A stretch of 34,326 nucleotides of DNA from a virus: the IMG/VR virus record IMGVR_UViG_3300034021_001102, positions 1-34,326 of that record. One strand, written 5' to 3'. A program made the translations under genes and the position numbers. Shown piece after piece: positions 12,224 to 20,225 of the stretch; positions within the stretch are counted from its first letter, which is position 1; every line of letters begins with the position of its first letter. The notes under the pieces were generated by a model that saw nothing but the letters and a program-made list of their open reading frames with translations, had not been told where the DNA came from and did no database searches.

Positions 12224-13999
12224 ATGGATACCTATGCCTTGGACTTTGAGTCCTACTACGATAGTGAGTGCTCGATCACGACTCTAGGCCCGAAAGGTTA
12301 CTTCTCTCATCCGGCGTTCGACGCCTATATGGCAACCGTCGTATCTGATAGCGGGTACGAGTTTGTCGGAAACCCTAGGGACTTTGACTGGTTGATACTC
12401 AACGGCCAGCGTGTGATTTCCCACAACGCGGCTTTCGATGAAAGCCTGTATCTTTTCGGCGTCGAGTCCGGCTGGTGGCCTGCATGCAGTCCTGCTGAGT
12501 GGCACTGTACCGCTGACATGACCGCTTTCCTTGGCCTGCCGAGATCTCTCAAGAACGCATCCGCTGCGGTCTTAGGGGTCGAGGTCAGCAAAGACGTGCG
12601 CTCGAACATGAAGGGCAAGCGGTGGGAGACTATGACAGAAGACTTCCGTACGCAAGTTAGGGACTACGCTCTTCTGGACTCACGGTACTGTTTGCAGCTA
12701 TGGCAAAAACTAGAGGATCAATGGCCGCAAACCGAACGCGAAATCAGTTTACTCAATCGGAGTATTGGACAGCGCGGCCTGCCGATCGATACCGATCTGC
12801 TTCGCAAGAATCTTGAGACAATCCATACGGAACTATTTGAGGCCGAGCAGTCGATTCCGTGGATCGGAGATTACACGCCGCTATCTAGAAAAGCATTCAA
12901 CGAGCAATGCCGAACCCAAGGCATTGAGCCTCCGGCCTCTATCGCGATGGGCAACAAAGAGTCCGACAAGTGGTTTGCTGCTCATCAGCAGGCTTGTCCG
13001 TGGGCGAGAGCCGTGCAGAACTACCGCCGCATCAATGCGTTCCTTCGTAAACTGGAAGCGTTTGATAATGGCACGATGCCAGACCAAAGATACTACGGCG
13101 GTCTGATGTACTGCGGGGCAAACCCAACTGCTCGCTTTAGCGGCAGCGGCGGCAACCTCAACCTTCAGAATCTTCCGAGAGATGAGATGTTCGGCGTCAA
13201 CTTTCGCCACATGATCCGGCCCAAGAAAGGATACAAGCTCATCGTAGCTGACCTGTCTCAAATTGAGGTTCGCACTCTATGCTGGCTGGCCAAAGACGAA
13301 GAAGCGCTAGAGCTAATCCGAGAGTCTGATGACATATACCATGCTTTCGGCGTGCTGCTGAAGTTGCATGATCCAGTTAACGGGCCGTTGAAAGCATTCG
13401 ATCCAAAGCTACGCCACAAAGTGAAATCAATTGTCCTTGGCTGTGGGTACGGTATGGGACCGACAAAGTTTGCTACATTCAGCGGACTGCCGTTGAGCGA
13501 AGCCGAGGAGGCGGTGGCTTTGTACCGAGACCGCATGCAGTCAGTTCGATCATTGTGGCGGAAACTCGATAGAAAACTGCCTGTTGCTTATTCGACCAAT
13601 GAGCCATTCAAACTCGATCTACCGTCCGGAAGAAAAATGCGTTATGGCGTACTCACGCGAATGACGGATAAATCCGCAGACAACATTCGCTACCGCTACA
13701 TAGGCAAATTAGTCCGCAACGGTCAGCTTCGTGACTTTGCCCTATGGGGCGGGATCTTAACAGAGAACCTGTCACAAGCGCTCGCGAGAGATATTTTCTG
13801 CGACATGCTGCTGCGAATTGACAAAGCTGGATTCCCGATCATTCTGCACGTTCACGATGAAGTGGTGCTTGAAGTTCCGGAAGACACAGCAGAGGACGCG
13901 CTACAGCAAGTCCTTCAAATCATGTCCACTCCTCCGGACTGGATACCGGACATTCCGGTTGCAGCCGAAGGCCACATCCTAAATCTTTACTCCAAATAA
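12224..13999 (+). CDS. Family A DNA polymerase with 3'-5' exonuclease
   Basis: This 591-residue replicative polymerase contains only proofreading and polymerase domains. Exo I is LDFESYY (Asp 7, Glu 9), exo II lies around ISHNAAFDESLY and exo III around YALLDSRYCLQLW. Polymerase motif A is DLSQIEVR (Asp 343), motif B is KVKSIVLGCGYG (Lys 401, Leu 405) and motif C is HVHDEVVLEV (Asp 545). The 5'-3' nuclease domain of bacterial Pol I is absent, as usual in phages. At the position equivalent to E. coli Phe 762 there is Leu 405. I chose ATG 12224 because family members begin close to the DFE motif and a hairpin precedes it; 12167 is the alternative and adds 19 residues. Confidence 0.93.
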   Translation: MDTYALDFESYYDSECSITTLGPKGYFSHPAFDAYMATVVSDSGYEFVGNPRDFDWLILNGQRVISHNAAFDESLYLFGVESGWWPACSPAEWHCTADMTAFLGLPRSLKNASAAVLGVEVSKDVRSNMKGKRWETMTEDFRTQVRDYALLDSRYCLQLWQKLEDQWPQTEREISLLNRSIGQRGLPIDTDLLRKNLETIHTELFEAEQSIPWIGDYTPLSRKAFNEQCRTQGIEPPASIAMGNKESDKWFAAHQQACPWARAVQNYRRINAFLRKLEAFDNGTMPDQRYYGGLMYCGANPTARFSGSGGNLNLQNLPRDEMFGVNFRHMIRPKKGYKLIVADLSQIEVRTLCWLAKDEEALELIRESDDIYHAFGVLLKLHDPVNGPLKAFDPKLRHKVKSIVLGCGYGMGPTKFATFSGLPLSEAEEAVALYRDRMQSVRSLWRKLDRKLPVAYSTNEPFKLDLPSGRKMRYGVLTRMTDKSADNIRYRYIGKLVRNGQLRDFALWGGILTENLSQALARDIFCDMLLRIDKAGFPIILHVHDEVVLEVPEDTAEDALQQVLQIMSTPPDWIPDIPVAAEGHILNLYSK

Positions 14000-14003
14000 T
14001 CAA

Positions 14004-16160
14004 ATGAGATACCGATACCTGAAAAACCATCGTGCCGTCGCCACGACTTCAATCGACGACCTGTCTACACTCAGCCTGCCCAAACCGAACTTCGACACAA
14101 AGGCGCAGTTTCGGAGTTGGTGTGCAGATGCAAACACCGACCACTGCTTCTACTCAATGGCCGAAGGGGACAACCCAAACGCCAGAATCAGCGAAGACAA
14201 TCCGGTCAATAAGATACATGGCTTCGTCGCCGACTATGATGCTCCGGTTGACTGGTCAAAGATTGACGAAGTTCTGAAAGCAAGATGCGAGGATGCGCTC
14301 ATGCCTACATGGCGGACGAAAACACAATCCGGTTACATCCGTCTGGTATGGGAGTTTGAAAGCGCATTGCCAATTCCTCCGGCATTAGCCGAGTCATTCT
14401 ACAAGCGGCTGTCCGACGGCCTCAAAGCATCGATGCTCGCAGCCGGATTCGACCGGACGAGCCTCAAGCCATCGCAGTACTTTGAACTCGGCGAGGACTG
14501 GACGAAGATCGGAGACCGCTTGTCGGAGCAGTTTGTTCGTACCGTTCTTCTCAAAGCAGCGAATGATACGACAATCAAGACAGAGGACACGAACATACCG
14601 ATCGACGAGATCGCCGCCGAAGTAGAACGTCGTTTCCCCAATCGTTGGTCTGGCGACTTCTCTGTCGGCGCTCGCGGCCCGCTGTTTTGGATCGACGACG
14701 GCATCGACCGCGATGGCTGTCAGGTGCGTGAGGATGGCATGATCTGCTACTCCGATCGCGCTGGAAAAGGATTTGTCAGCTGGCGGGAAATCTTCGGTAA
14801 GAAGTTCGTCGAGCAGTTTGAACAGAAGAAGCTGACCTGCCTGATGGACCAGTACTGGTTCAACGGTAAGAGTTTCTACAAGCTCTTAGGGAGCGGTCCT
14901 GTAGCTATTCCTAAGGAACAGCTTGTGTTGGAACTGCGCAAAGCCGGATTCTCACTCAAGATCAAGAAGGGTCAGACGATCTCTGAAATCGAGCAAGCGA
15001 TTCTCACGATCTCCAACGACTGCCGTGTGGAGGAAGTCGCTCCTGTGATCTTCTCTAAGGATCGAGTCGTCGGGTACAACGGACGCAAGATCCTTAACAG
15101 CTGCCGAACGATTCCGATTAAACCGGATACCGACGGCGATCCTTCGAAGTGGCCTTGGCTGCACGACTTCCTTACGCCGTTCTTTGCGGTAGACAACGAT
15201 GGCAACTCAACGCTGCCGTACTTCCTAGCATGGTATCAGAGACTGTATCGTGCTGTGCTTGAGCACCGACTTGACCAAGGTCAGCTGATGATTCTTCTCG
15301 GCCCAACCGGACGAGGCAAGACACTCCTGACCAACAAGATCATCGGATCATCGGTCGGCGGATTTAGTGACGCCTCTGACTACCTGTCCGGTAAGACCAA
15401 CTTCAACAAGGATCTGTGTGGGTCCGCCGCATGGGTCATTGACGACCAGACGGCTGCGACAACCTACGCCGATCAACGAAAGTTCGTCGAGCTTACGAAG
15501 CGGTGCGTTGCCAATCCGAGGCTTGAGTACCATGCCAAGTATTCGGACGCGATTCCGCTGCCGTGGTCTGGACGAGTAATGATGAGCCTCAACATTGATG
15601 CCAACTCGCTCGCCGCTCTACCGACACTGGACAGCAGCAACCGCGACAAGATTATTGCCCTCCGCGTAAACAGCGGCCACAAAGTCAAATTCCCCTCTAA
15701 TGAAATCGTTGAAAATACTATTAGCACTGAGCTCCCTCACTTCCTCCGTTGGCTGCTCGACTGGTCAGCGCCTGATACTATCAAGGACAGCAGTCGCTTC
15801 GGAGTGCGAACTTACATCGATTCATTCATTGAAGCTGCGGCCTACGACAACAGCAGTCGTTCCGCCATCGCTGAGATGGTCGAGTTCTTCAGCAAGAAAG
15901 TAAGGGAGGTGTCTGACCGACCGAAGTGGCGCGGCACGCTGACTGAGTTTACTGTAGTGCTACACGAATGCAACGGCGGTCGGTCAGTCGGCAACTCTCA
16001 CAATCTGGAGTTCGTCCGGCGCGGCATGACCGTACTGGAAGAAGTCAGCCAGCACAACAAGCACGTTCGTCCGGTTCGGAGCAAGGGCCACGGCGGCGGT
16101 AAGATTTGGGAGATCGACCTGTCGCCTGACTACGACATCGACAAGGGCGAGGACTTCTGA
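14004..16160 (+). CDS. Primase-helicase (AEP-like primase plus D5-type SF3 helicase)
   Basis: This 718-residue protein joins two activities. The N-terminal part contains INKIHGFV-like sequence followed by ADYDAPVDW, with Asp 77-Tyr-Asp 79 matching the catalytic D-x-D of archaeo-eukaryotic primases. The middle has a compact domain before the helicase. The C-terminal ATPase has Walker A LLGPTGRGKT (about 431-440) and a Walker B-like AAWVIDDQ, then a sensor-like GRVMMSLNID segment, the layout of phage D5/DUF5906 helicases. It would unwind the fork and lay primers for the adjacent polymerase. It starts 4 nt after the polymerase stop. Its last 31 nt overlap the convergent nuclease gene. Confidence 0.85.
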   Translation: MRYRYLKNHRAVATTSIDDLSTLSLPKPNFDTKAQFRSWCADANTDHCFYSMAEGDNPNARISEDNPVNKIHGFVADYDAPVDWSKIDEVLKARCEDALMPTWRTKTQSGYIRLVWEFESALPIPPALAESFYKRLSDGLKASMLAAGFDRTSLKPSQYFELGEDWTKIGDRLSEQFVRTVLLKAANDTTIKTEDTNIPIDEIAAEVERRFPNRWSGDFSVGARGPLFWIDDGIDRDGCQVREDGMICYSDRAGKGFVSWREIFGKKFVEQFEQKKLTCLMDQYWFNGKSFYKLLGSGPVAIPKEQLVLELRKAGFSLKIKKGQTISEIEQAILTISNDCRVEEVAPVIFSKDRVVGYNGRKILNSCRTIPIKPDTDGDPSKWPWLHDFLTPFFAVDNDGNSTLPYFLAWYQRLYRAVLEHRLDQGQLMILLGPTGRGKTLLTNKIIGSSVGGFSDASDYLSGKTNFNKDLCGSAAWVIDDQTAATTYADQRKFVELTKRCVANPRLEYHAKYSDAIPLPWSGRVMMSLNIDANSLAALPTLDSSNRDKIIALRVNSGHKVKFPSNEIVENTISTELPHFLRWLLDWSAPDTIKDSSRFGVRTYIDSFIEAAAYDNSSRSAIAEMVEFFSKKVREVSDRPKWRGTLTEFTVVLHECNGGRSVGNSHNLEFVRRGMTVLEEVSQHNKHVRPVRSKGHGGGKIWEIDLSPDYDIDKGEDF

Positions 16161-16678
16161 ATCGTCCGCTTTGTGATCTTTCGCTTTGGCGGGTTCAATT
16201 CGGATATCGGCAACGTGTACTCGTCCGCAAACGAGAGCTTGCCGTCATCCGGATTGATATGGCCTTTCGGCAGAAACAGTGCCTGCTCGATGAAAGATCG
16301 GGCGGGCAGCCAGCCGACGACGTAGACTTTGGACAGCGCCGAGTTGCACCTAACAAAATAGTAGACATCGCATTTGGCGCAGAGTTTTTCTTTGTCTTTC
16401 TCCGACCCGTACACACGGGCAACATAGTGGGGTAATGGCTCTACGCTTCCCCTAGTCGTCTTTACATCAACCGTTACGCCGTTCGGCAGAACAAGATCGT
16501 AAGCGTAAATCCGGTTGCCGACCCGCTCGCCGCCGAATAGATCGTGGATGACGATCTCACCCATCATTCCGGTCTCGTTGCCTTGGCCTCTAGTAAACGA
16601 GTTCCGTAAGGAACCCATATCCTTGGCCTCCCTCCGAGCTTGTTTTCGCATCGTCGGGGTGGGCTCGATAAAAATCAT
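16130..16678 (-). CDS. PD-(D/E)XK nuclease-like protein
   Basis: This 182-residue protein has GNETGMMGEIVIHDLFGG (Glu 41), YDLVLPNGVTVDVKTTR (Asp 61, Asp 71, Lys 73) and a C-terminal VYVVGWLPARSFIEQA region. The E...D...D-x-K pattern is the core of PD-(D/E)XK nucleases. From memory, small phage proteins with 'YDL-L-VDVKT ... GWLP' are frequent in marine phages, perhaps for host DNA degradation. It overlaps the stop of the adaptor-like gene (ATGA) on the same strand, so it belongs to the late strand operon. Its 3' end overlaps the primase-helicase 3' end by 31 nt on the opposite strand. Confidence 0.7.
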   Translation of the reverse strand: MIFIEPTPTMRKQARREAKDMGSLRNSFTRGQGNETGMMGEIVIHDLFGGERVGNRIYAYDLVLPNGVTVDVKTTRGSVEPLPHYVARVYGSEKDKEKLCAKCDVYYFVRCNSALSKVYVVGWLPARSFIEQALFLPKGHINPDDGKLSFADEYTLPISELNPPKRKITKRTIQKSSPLSMS

Positions 16679-17622
16679 CAGTAGATTGTGTAGAGATTAT
16701 TCCGATTGCTGGTCCCGTACGGATCCACGTTCAGGCGCGGAATCGCCGCACCTCTGGACGAAGCCATATCTTCCTCCAGAAGAAGCTGTGCACGTTGCCA
16801 ATGGTAGTCGGCACGCTCAAGGTCTGCGTTGTCCTCCGCTAGACGGCCCAACAAGCCGTGCTTGAGAGCGCCAATGTTCGTCAGGTAGACGACATCTTCG
16901 TCATCCCACAACGGCTTGAACGCCCGCTTGCAGAGCACATGGACAGTCGTGACGTTGTCGGTCGCCCGATTCAGGCGGAACCAGCGGTATCGAGTGACTC
17001 CGGAGTCCGGACCGATTGTGGCGATGGTCGTCTCAGAATCGTCTGCGTCTATTCGAATGTCGTAGATGTCGGTAAGCCCGTCGAACTTGATCTCGCGGAT
17101 CGTCGTGATGTCCTCAGAGAAGGTAAGGGGCACGGCACTGCCGACCGCGACTCCGGTAGTGGAGGTGTAGACCTTATCTCCATCGGTAGCCGAGATCGAA
17201 ACTGTGCCGCCACTGCTCGTACTAAAGGCAGTTGTCGCGGCGGACTCCGCTGCCGGAACTAGATGAAGGGTGTCGGTCGCGTCGTCGATTAGGAGCTTGG
17301 TCGGCCAGTAGCCCGCGTCGATCAGCCCCCATAGAAGATCGGCTCCGTTATGGTTGAGCCCGACCGAGCGGTAGTCATGCCACAAAGACCGGACCGGAGA
17401 AGGGTGGCCGTCCACCATTGTGTGCAATACCGAATCGGCTTCTTTCGGAAGCACGACATGTCCGCTTTGGACGGGCAGGCTGAACTGGATGGTCAGGTCC
17501 CGATAGGTTCCACTCCGTTGCAGGCGGTCGAGCACTTGATTTAGGCTAGACTTGAAGTCGCCGTTAGGCTCGATGTACGAACCTAAAAGCGGCCTGAGCT
17601 GATTGAGGGTCATTGCGGCCAT
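16678..17622 (-). CDS. Putative head-tail adaptor or tail tube protein
   Basis: This 314-residue protein begins MAAMTLNQLRPLLGSYIEP and has an N-terminal helical part, a beta-rich centre with low-complexity Thr/Ser segments (TTAFSTSSGGTVSISATDG), and a C-terminal helical region (ALKHGLLGRLAEDNADLERA) followed by WQRAQLLLEEDM. That C-terminal helix is typical of adaptor and tail tubular A-type proteins that stack below the portal. The central beta insertion could be a decoration. The assignment rests on this layout and on the late-strand position; no diagnostic motif exists. A second in-frame ATG lies at 17613. Confidence 0.45.
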   Translation of the reverse strand: MAAMTLNQLRPLLGSYIEPNGDFKSSLNQVLDRLQRSGTYRDLTIQFSLPVQSGHVVLPKEADSVLHTMVDGHPSPVRSLWHDYRSVGLNHNGADLLWGLIDAGYWPTKLLIDDATDTLHLVPAAESAATTAFSTSSGGTVSISATDGDKVYTSTTGVAVGSAVPLTFSEDITTIREIKFDGLTDIYDIRIDADDSETTIATIGPDSGVTRYRWFRLNRATDNVTTVHVLCKRAFKPLWDDEDVVYLTNIGALKHGLLGRLAEDNADLERADYHWQRAQLLLEEDMASSRGAAIPRLNVDPYGTSNRNNLYTIY

Positions 17623-17628
17623 ACTGGC

Positions 17629-17760
17629 TTACTTCTTCGGTTTGACTTTGACCTCACCGGAGTGAAGTTCTTTCTTCAGCTTGCTTTGCTGCTTGCCGGA
17701 CAAAGGACTTACTTTGGAAAGCAAATAGGCTACCTGTTTTTGGGATTTCTCCTGTGGCAT
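17629..17760 (-). CDS. Small basic protein (43 residues)
   Basis: The ATG at 17760 gives a Lys/Gln/Ser-rich product (QEKSQKQVAYLLSKVSPLSG then KQQSKLKKELHSGEVKVKP). A promoter-like TTGACA-N17-TAGTCT lies upstream and the next gene starts 6 nt downstream. Net charge is strongly positive. A DNA-binding or assembly role is possible; no family recognised. Confidence 0.65.
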   Translation of the reverse strand: MPQEKSQKQVAYLLSKVSPLSGKQQSKLKKELHSGEVKVKPKK

Positions 17761-17769
17761 GTCAGCGGC

Positions 17770-17798
17770 AGACTAGCCTACGGGCTCCGGTTTGTCAA
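17770..17798 (-). promoter_or_regulatory. Putative minus-strand promoter (TTGTCAAC motif, copy B)
   Basis: On the minus strand TTGACA (17798-17793), 17 bp, TAGTCT (17775-17770), then 9 nt to the ATG at 17760. The -35 lies in TTTGTCAACCAAATTAAG (plus-strand reading, 17791-17808), which matches copy A at 789. The spacing again predicts a nearly leaderless mRNA. Confidence 0.55.
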
Positions 17799-17810
17799 CC
17801 AAATTAAGAC

Positions 17811-17839
17811 TTGACCGGATACAGGATTCTGCTTAAGGT
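17811..17839 (+). promoter_or_regulatory. Putative plus-strand promoter of the virion-protein island
   Basis: TTGACC (17811-17816), 17 bp, TAAGGT (17834-17839), 20 nt before the ATG at 17860. The spacer contains GGATACAGGATTCT, two heptamers like those at 826-860. It is divergent from the promoter at 17770-17798, and the two -35 boxes are 12 bp apart. Confidence 0.5.
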
Positions 17840-17859
17840 ATGGCTGATTCCTAAATACT

Positions 17860-18633
17860 ATGGCCCTTACAGCAGACCAAAAAAGACGGGTTCAAGAAGC
17901 ACGATCCGGCAAACAAGAGCCCCCTTTGAGCATACAGGGGCAGCGACAGTCTCCTTTGGCGGCAGCTAAATCTGAGATTGCTCAGGCGAACGCGGCGTTT
18001 GAACAGAAAAACAAATATTTTTTGGACACAGGAGTTGATTTTGTAAATAAAGCTGTCAATACATCCAATAAAGGAGAAGTTGATTACGGTGGGGCAAATG
18101 AAGCGGGAAACTTTTTTCAAGGACAAGCAAAAGATTTAGCTTCAATTGCAGGCAATGTCGCTAGACAAGGGCAGAAATGGGGGGAATACACCCCGTCTCC
18201 AAGTAACAGTAAACTTACAAACATGTCTACATATGCAGGCGTTCCCTTTGGGACGGCTGGTGCTGCCCTTTTGGCTAGGGGGGCTGAAAAAACTCTTGCA
18301 GAAGCTGAGAATGCTCGTTTGACAGGCAGGGCATCTATGACAAATGCAAACGCCTCTTTGTTGTCCTCCCAATCCGGCGCGGCAAAAAATTACGCCGATA
18401 TCGGAATGACGGAAAAAGAACTCCCGTTCCGGCTAGAAAATCTCCGTGCCGGAGCGGCCAAAACCTACGGCGATATAGGAAGAAACATCTACTCTTTGCC
18501 GTACGACGTTGATGCGACAAGGTCCGGTGCTGTTAGAAATTACACCGACAGCGCTACATCTTCTTTCCTTGCCCCGTATCAAGCACAACAAGCAGCGGCT
18601 CAGGCTATGGCTAATCTTAGATACTTCCGATGA
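17860..18633 (+). CDS. Ala-rich putative virion protein with 25-residue repeats
   Basis: This 257-residue, Ala/Gly/Asn/Ser-rich protein has no signal peptide. Its C-terminal part holds three tandem 25-residue repeats beginning at about 166: SGAAKNYADIGMTEKELPF..., AGAAKTYGDIGRNIYSLPY..., SGAVRNYTDSATSSFLAPY.... The shared pattern is xGAxxxY-DIG...LPY/F. The N-terminal half is Gln/Lys-rich and contains LAAAKSEIAQANAAFEQKN. I do not recognise a family. Its place in a plus-strand pair inside the structural cluster suggests an internal or ejected virion protein. It overlaps the next gene by ATGA. Confidence 0.6.
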   Translation: MALTADQKRRVQEARSGKQEPPLSIQGQRQSPLAAAKSEIAQANAAFEQKNKYFLDTGVDFVNKAVNTSNKGEVDYGGANEAGNFFQGQAKDLASIAGNVARQGQKWGEYTPSPSNSKLTNMSTYAGVPFGTAGAALLARGAEKTLAEAENARLTGRASMTNANASLLSSQSGAAKNYADIGMTEKELPFRLENLRAGAAKTYGDIGRNIYSLPYDVDATRSGAVRNYTDSATSSFLAPYQAQQAAAQAMANLRYFR

Positions 18634-19106
18634 GCAACTACAAAATCGGCTCAACCTACACGTCCTCCGGCAGCCTGAATCCGAGAGCGTTTAGCACGAT
18701 CTCGGATCCGAATACCGGAAGGAGGCTCACATGGGGGCAAACGGAATCTATGTTCCCGTCGTTCGGAACAACGAGTCCTACGACAGGTTCGGCGTTTAGT
18801 GAGACGACGTCAAACATCCGTGCAGGCTTAGCGGGCTCCGCTTTCGGTGACCCGAATGATCGTACCGGACGCCTAGTTGAGCGTGCCTTAGGCAGAGCAG
18901 ATCGGGTCTTAGGCACTGGCGGCGCAGCTTCCGGAGGAGTCCGGACAGACGCCTTCGGCAAACCGCTCGATCAGAACAACGGCAGTCCGTTCCAGTACGC
19001 TAAAGACACGAATGTGTACGGTCGTCCGTTCGGTACACAAATCACCGGAAACTACGGGAATAGGCCGCTTGAAGGAACTAGGGTAGCGACTAACTGGCGT
19101 TACTAA
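18630..19106 (+). CDS. Gly/Thr/Ser/Asn-rich putative virion protein
   Basis: This 158-residue low-complexity protein starts at an ATGA overlap. It is rich in Gly, Ser, Thr, Asn and Arg, with short motifs such as GSTYTSSGSLNPRAFS, RLVERALGRADRVLGTGG and TNVYGRPFGTQITGNYGNRP. The look is that of an intrinsically flexible structural or ejected protein. It ends 4 nt before the convergent minus-strand gene. No family recognised. Confidence 0.55.
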   Translation: MSNYKIGSTYTSSGSLNPRAFSTISDPNTGRRLTWGQTESMFPSFGTTSPTTGSAFSETTSNIRAGLAGSAFGDPNDRTGRLVERALGRADRVLGTGGAASGGVRTDAFGKPLDQNNGSPFQYAKDTNVYGRPFGTQITGNYGNRPLEGTRVATNWRY

Positions 19107-19110
19107 TTCT

Positions 19111-19794
19111 TCAAAAGAACGTACTGCTCATTGAAATTGTCATAGTTTCTTTGAGCTGGTAGCCTCCAATATAGGATATTTGCTCAAGATAAATCTGGCT
19201 AAGCCCGACACTTTTGAATTCTAACGCAAGCTGGGCGTCGTTAACGTGCCAGTTAAAAAAAAACCGTCCGTATTTGTGGATACAGGATATGTATGGAACA
19301 GGACTGAAATCGACATCTCCCTCATACACTCCATACCAATTATATCGCGAGAATAAACCCCAGTACACATCTGCCGTTTCGTCATCAGCACTGCCTGTTT
19401 CGAAAGCCCAATAGCCCGTAGACGATCCTTGGTCTCCGTTTAAAGTAAAATTTGCTGGGCCTTGCGAGAATATAAAATTGTAGGGGTCGTTTACTTGAGC
19501 TCCAATTATTGGACCAGATAAATTAAATATGCGATCATAAAATCTTGTTTGGCTATCCGTCTGTACCGTGCACGTGTCTTCATCGCACACCAAAGAATCA
19601 AGTGTGCGAGTTACTTGAATTGATTTGGCGTTCATTAGCCACTGCCCAAAAACATCGGAACCTACTTCTATGCTGTCATAGATGCCGCTATCGGAGCCGT
19701 TCCAAAAGTCTTCGTCTTTAGCGGTATTCTCAAACCCTCCCATATATGGGCCGAGAATATACGTGGCATTCCGCAAATATTCCTGAAGATCCAT
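19111..19794 (-). CDS. Hypothetical tail-region protein
   Basis: This 227-residue, beta-rich acidic protein has many aromatic residues. Visible segments are TYILGPYMGGFENTAKDEDF, CDEDTCTVQTDSQTRFYDRI, WGLFSRYNWYGVYEGDVDF and IHKYGRFFFNWHVNDAQLAL. The two nearby cysteines (CDEDTC) may pair. No known family recognised. Encoded on the minus strand downstream of the large propeller protein, it is probably a late protein. It ends 4 nt from the convergent plus-strand gene. Confidence 0.65.
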   Translation of the reverse strand: MDLQEYLRNATYILGPYMGGFENTAKDEDFWNGSDSGIYDSIEVGSDVFGQWLMNAKSIQVTRTLDSLVCDEDTCTVQTDSQTRFYDRIFNLSGPIIGAQVNDPYNFIFSQGPANFTLNGDQGSSTGYWAFETGSADDETADVYWGLFSRYNWYGVYEGDVDFSPVPYISCIHKYGRFFFNWHVNDAQLALEFKSVGLSQIYLEQISYIGGYQLKETMTISMSSTFF

Positions 19795-19803
19795 ACCGGA
19801 CCA

Positions 19804-20223
19804 CTAAAAAGGTTTAAAGTGGAAACGAGCCATTAGAGACACTACGCCCAATTGGCCGTTTTTCCACGCCAGCATCGGGATCAAGTGTTCCACTGAACCA
19901 GAAGTCAGTGCTGAAGCGGGAGGAGGGGCGGGAGGAATTGACGGAACAGACGGAAGTTGTTGTGATGCTGGCTTGCCTTCGTCAGCAGCTTTAGAGACCG
20001 ACGTAGAAATAACGCCCCCTCCGGATACTGAACCGGAACGCTTAGACCGACTTTCGTCAACGAATGTGTTTACAAACTTCTGCATCTGCTCTTGGGACAC
20101 AAACGCACTCGTCGGCGCGTTCACGACGGCACTGACCATTTCCGCTGTGTTCATGCCGCGAGTATCAATACCCGCTTCAAACGCAGTTTCTTTTGCGATC
20201 GTTCTTTTAGATTCGTCAGCCAT
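19804..20223 (-). CDS. Proline-rich putative virion protein
   Basis: From the ATG at 20223, placed right after the upstream stop as TAAATATG, this is 139 residues. A helical N-terminus with KRTIAKETAFEAGIDTRGM and FVSQEQMQKFVNTFVDESRS is followed by a Gly/Ser/Lys stretch and a proline-rich hinge (PSVPSIPPAPPPAS). The C-terminus is hydrophobic (HLIPMLAWKNGQLGVVSL then ARFHFKPF). No family recognised. A longer in-frame reading starting at 20280 would overlap the previous gene heavily and is less likely. Confidence 0.6.
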   Translation of the reverse strand: MADESKRTIAKETAFEAGIDTRGMNTAEMVSAVVNAPTSAFVSQEQMQKFVNTFVDESRSKRSGSVSGGGVISTSVSKAADEGKPASQQLPSVPSIPPAPPPASALTSGSVEHLIPMLAWKNGQLGVVSLMARFHFKPF

Positions 20224-20225
20224 AT

